In this document: positions 62,544-64,000 of the stretch, piece by piece
Layout: each line of letters opens with the position of its first letter
Numbering within the stretch: position 1 is the first letter of the stretch
NCBI RefSeq assembly: GCF_007667275.1
Contig: NZ_VDQT01000004.1
Coordinates: forward strand, 420,780 to 484,779
DNA from: Stenotrophomonas rhizophila
GTDB taxonomy: Bacteria; Pseudomonadota; Gammaproteobacteria; Xanthomonadales; Xanthomonadaceae
Length of the DNA: 64,000 nucleotides
Direction: 5' to 3'
Position numbers and translations under genes: made by a program
Notes under the pieces: model-generated
What the model was told of the DNA's origin: nothing
Databases searched by the model: none
The model's input: only the letters and a program-made list of their open reading frames with translations

Positions 62544-63755
62544 GTGTCCTCGATTGAACAAGCCCTTGCCCAGCTCGGCCGTGGTGCCGACGAAATCCTC
62601 AAGATCGAGGAGCTGGCCCAGCGGCTGGAAAGCGGCCGCCCGCTGCGGGTCAAGGCCGGTTTCGACCCCACCGCCCCGGACCTGCACCTGGGTCACACCG
62701 TGCTGCTGAACAAGCTGCGCCAGTTCCAGGACCTCGGCCACCAGGTCATCTTCCTGATCGGCGACTTCACCGGCATGATCGGCGACCCCTCGGGCAAGAA
62801 CGTCACCCGCAAGCCGCTCAGCAAGGACGACGTGCTGGCCAACGCGCGCACCTATGAAGAGCAGGTGTTCAAGGTGCTGGACCGCGAAAAGACCGAAGTG
62901 CGCTTCAATTCCGAGTGGTTCGGCAAGATGGGCGCGGCCGACATGATCCGCCTGGCCGGACAGCACACCGTGGCGCGCATGCTCGAGCGCGACGACTTCG
63001 CCAAGCGTTACGCCGCCCAGCAGTCCATCGCCCTGCACGAGTTCCTGTACCCGCTGGTGCAGGGCTACGACTCGGTCGCCCTGGAGGCGGACGTCGAACT
63101 GGGCGGCACCGACCAGAAGTTCAACCTGCTGATGGGCCGTGGCCTGCAGGAGCACTACGGGCAGAAGCCGCAGATCGTGCTGACCATGCCGCTGCTGGAA
63201 GGGCTGGACGGCGTGGCCAAGATGTCCAAGTCGCTCAACAACTACATTGGTATCAGCGAACCGGCGATCGACATGGTGACCAAGACCATGAAGATCGGCG
63301 ACGACCTGATGTGGCGCTGGATCGAGCTGCTGTCGTTCGACATCAGCCAGGCCGAGGCGGTCAGCCTGCGCGAACAGGTGGCCGCAGGCACCCTGAACCC
63401 GCGTGAGGTCAAGCTGCGCCTGGCCCGCGAACTGACCACCCGCTTCCATGACGCCGACGCCGCCGAGCTGGCCATTGCCGGCTGGAATGCCGCCGTGACC
63501 GGGCAGGGCGACGTGACCCTGCTGCCGCTGCAGGAAGTAGCGATTCCCGCCGAAGGCCTGCGGATCGGTGCCCTGCTTACCGCTGCCGGGCTCACCCCGA
63601 GCAATTCCGAGGCGTCCCGCAAGCTCAAGGAGCGTGCGGTGAAGGTCGACGGTGCAGTGGTGGAGGACGCGCAGCAGCTGTTCGTGCCCGGCTTTGAAGG
63701 ACTGTTGCAGGTCGGCAAGCGCAACTTCGCCCGTGTCCTGTTGGTGGCCGCCTAA
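62544..63755 (+). CDS. tyrS: Tyrosyl-tRNA synthetase
   Basis: A 403-residue class I synthetase of the TyrZ-like type. The HIGH-like motif is HLGH ([10 protein letters not shown]) and the KMSKS motif is exact ([13 protein letters not shown]). A C-terminal S4 RNA-binding domain is present (about residues 335-403). The start chosen is the GTG at 62544, which has GGGAG six bases upstream; a TTG at 62538 is an alternative. The divergent gap to the M23 gene (62378-62543) is AT-rich near 62490-62525 and probably contains the promoter. Confidence 0.95.
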   Translation: MSSIEQALAQLGRGADEILKIEELAQRLESGRPLRVKAGFDPTAPDLHLGHTVLLNKLRQFQDLGHQVIFLIGDFTGMIGDPSGKNVTRKPLSKDDVLANARTYEEQVFKVLDREKTEVRFNSEWFGKMGAADMIRLAGQHTVARMLERDDFAKRYAAQQSIALHEFLYPLVQGYDSVALEADVELGGTDQKFNLLMGRGLQEHYGQKPQIVLTMPLLEGLDGVAKMSKSLNNYIGISEPAIDMVTKTMKIGDDLMWRWIELLSFDISQAEAVSLREQVAAGTLNPREVKLRLARELTTRFHDADAAELAIAGWNAAVTGQGDVTLLPLQEVAIPAEGLRIGALLTAAGLTPSNSEASRKLKERAVKVDGAVVEDAQQLFVPGFEGLLQVGKRNFARVLLVAA

Positions 63756-63768
63756 GCGCCACAAGGGT

Positions 63769-63784
63769 TTCGCGCCTTCGGGCG
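63769..63784 (+). terminator. Hairpin after tyrS
   Basis: CGCGCC-TTCG-GGCGCG is a very stable tetraloop stem 14 bases after the tyrS stop. No T-run follows, so it may act as a pause or decay barrier and not as an intrinsic terminator. Confidence 0.5.
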
Positions 63785-63837
63785 CGGAGCCAGCATGAAT
63801 GAATGCACAGAACCGTGAAAAAAAGTCATGCACCCCC

Positions 63838-63866
63838 TTCACAAACAGGCCGGATGGGGACATACT
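63838..63866 (+). promoter_or_regulatory. Candidate rrn promoter P1
   Basis: A -35 TTCACA (63838-63843) and -10 CATACT (63861-63866), separated by 17 bases, preceded by an A-rich stretch (near 63818-63824) that could be an UP element. It is the outer of two promoters that point towards the right edge. Confidence 0.5.
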
Positions 63867-63944
63867 TTCCCTCCCCCGACGCAGGGGCCACCGCAAGGCG
63901 GCAACCGCGAAGGAACAGGACTTCAACTTCTTCGAAAGAAGGTG

Positions 63945-63972
63945 TTGACGGAAACGAAAAGCCTGACATAAT
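63945..63972 (+). promoter_or_regulatory. Candidate rrn promoter P2
   Basis: A -35 TTGACG (63945-63950) and -10 CATAAT (63967-63972), 16 bases apart, followed by a GC-rich discriminator. The pattern and the place after tyrS fit the start of a ribosomal RNA operon in xanthomonads. The rRNA genes themselves are outside the window. Confidence 0.6.
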
Positions 63973-64000
63973 AGGCGGCTCGCTTCGACGAAAAGACCTC

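Overview
The window looks like chromosome of a high-GC gammaproteobacterium of the family Xanthomonadaceae, most likely Stenotrophomonas. The pointers are many short palindromic repeats that start with GTAG (the SMAG family described in S. maltophilia), an Ax21-family outer-membrane protein, the coaBC-dut-algC neighbourhood and the general gene content. Nearly all of it is dense, ordinary chromosome. No phage, insertion sequence, CRISPR array, tRNA or rRNA gene is visible, although the right edge ends in what looks like the promoter region of an rRNA operon.

Layout. 0-7.4 kb: an edge-truncated unknown gene, a four-gene ABC efflux operon, and a DesK/DesR-like two-component pair. 7.4-15.4 kb: a cytochrome b561 plus catalase-like pair, a leucyl aminopeptidase with a HAD phosphatase, an AI-2E-family permease, a YqjD/YqjE-like stress membrane operon and a periplasmic DegP/DegQ-type protease. 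16-19.4 kb: a histone H1-like Lys/Ala-rich protein, a Gly/Met-tailed membrane protein, a DUF1428 protein and Ax21. 19.6 kb: a Nudix hydrolase. 20-33 kb: an alginate utilisation locus. 33-37 kb: small conserved genes (DUF6165, a TorF-like porin, YehS, an SDR enzyme) mixed with unusual repeats. 37-40.4 kb: a SPOR protein, argS and radC. 40.4-43.1 kb: a lower-GC accessory segment with small membrane proteins and an ankyrin-repeat protein. 43.3-47.4 kb: coaBC-dut-algC. 47.5-55.6 kb: the complete potassium transport operon kdpFABC-DE, including a small kdpF. 55.7-62.4 kb: pyrE, an exonuclease III/Crc-family gene, ampG, an orphan ribbon-helix-helix protein, anmK and an M23 peptidase, a cluster centred on peptidoglycan recycling. 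62.5-64 kb: tyrS and probable rrn promoters.

How the alginate genes fit together. A TonB-dependent receptor (29252-32143) would import alginate oligomers, a PL6 lyase and a PL17 oligoalginate lyase would cut them to the unsaturated monouronate, which opens to DEH, an MFS permease would move the monomer inward, an SDR would reduce DEH to 2-keto-3-deoxygluconate, and KdgK would phosphorylate that. The six minus-strand genes overlap or nearly touch and end in KdgK. A secreted GDSL esterase sits inside the operon and could remove O-acetyl groups from bacterial alginate. A FadR-type GntR regulator follows the receptor. Operator-like palindromes lie in the divergent promoter and, unexpectedly, inside the PL6 coding sequence. 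The KDPG aldolase is not in the window.

The less expected structure is in the repeats: a second dispersed repeat of about 85 bp (four copies, all in one orientation), a 130-bp duplication that carries the 3' end of yehS, a GCCATGCCG-type minisatellite, and SMAG elements whose GTAG head provides the stop codon of two genes. All calls come from reading the sequence. No database search was run.
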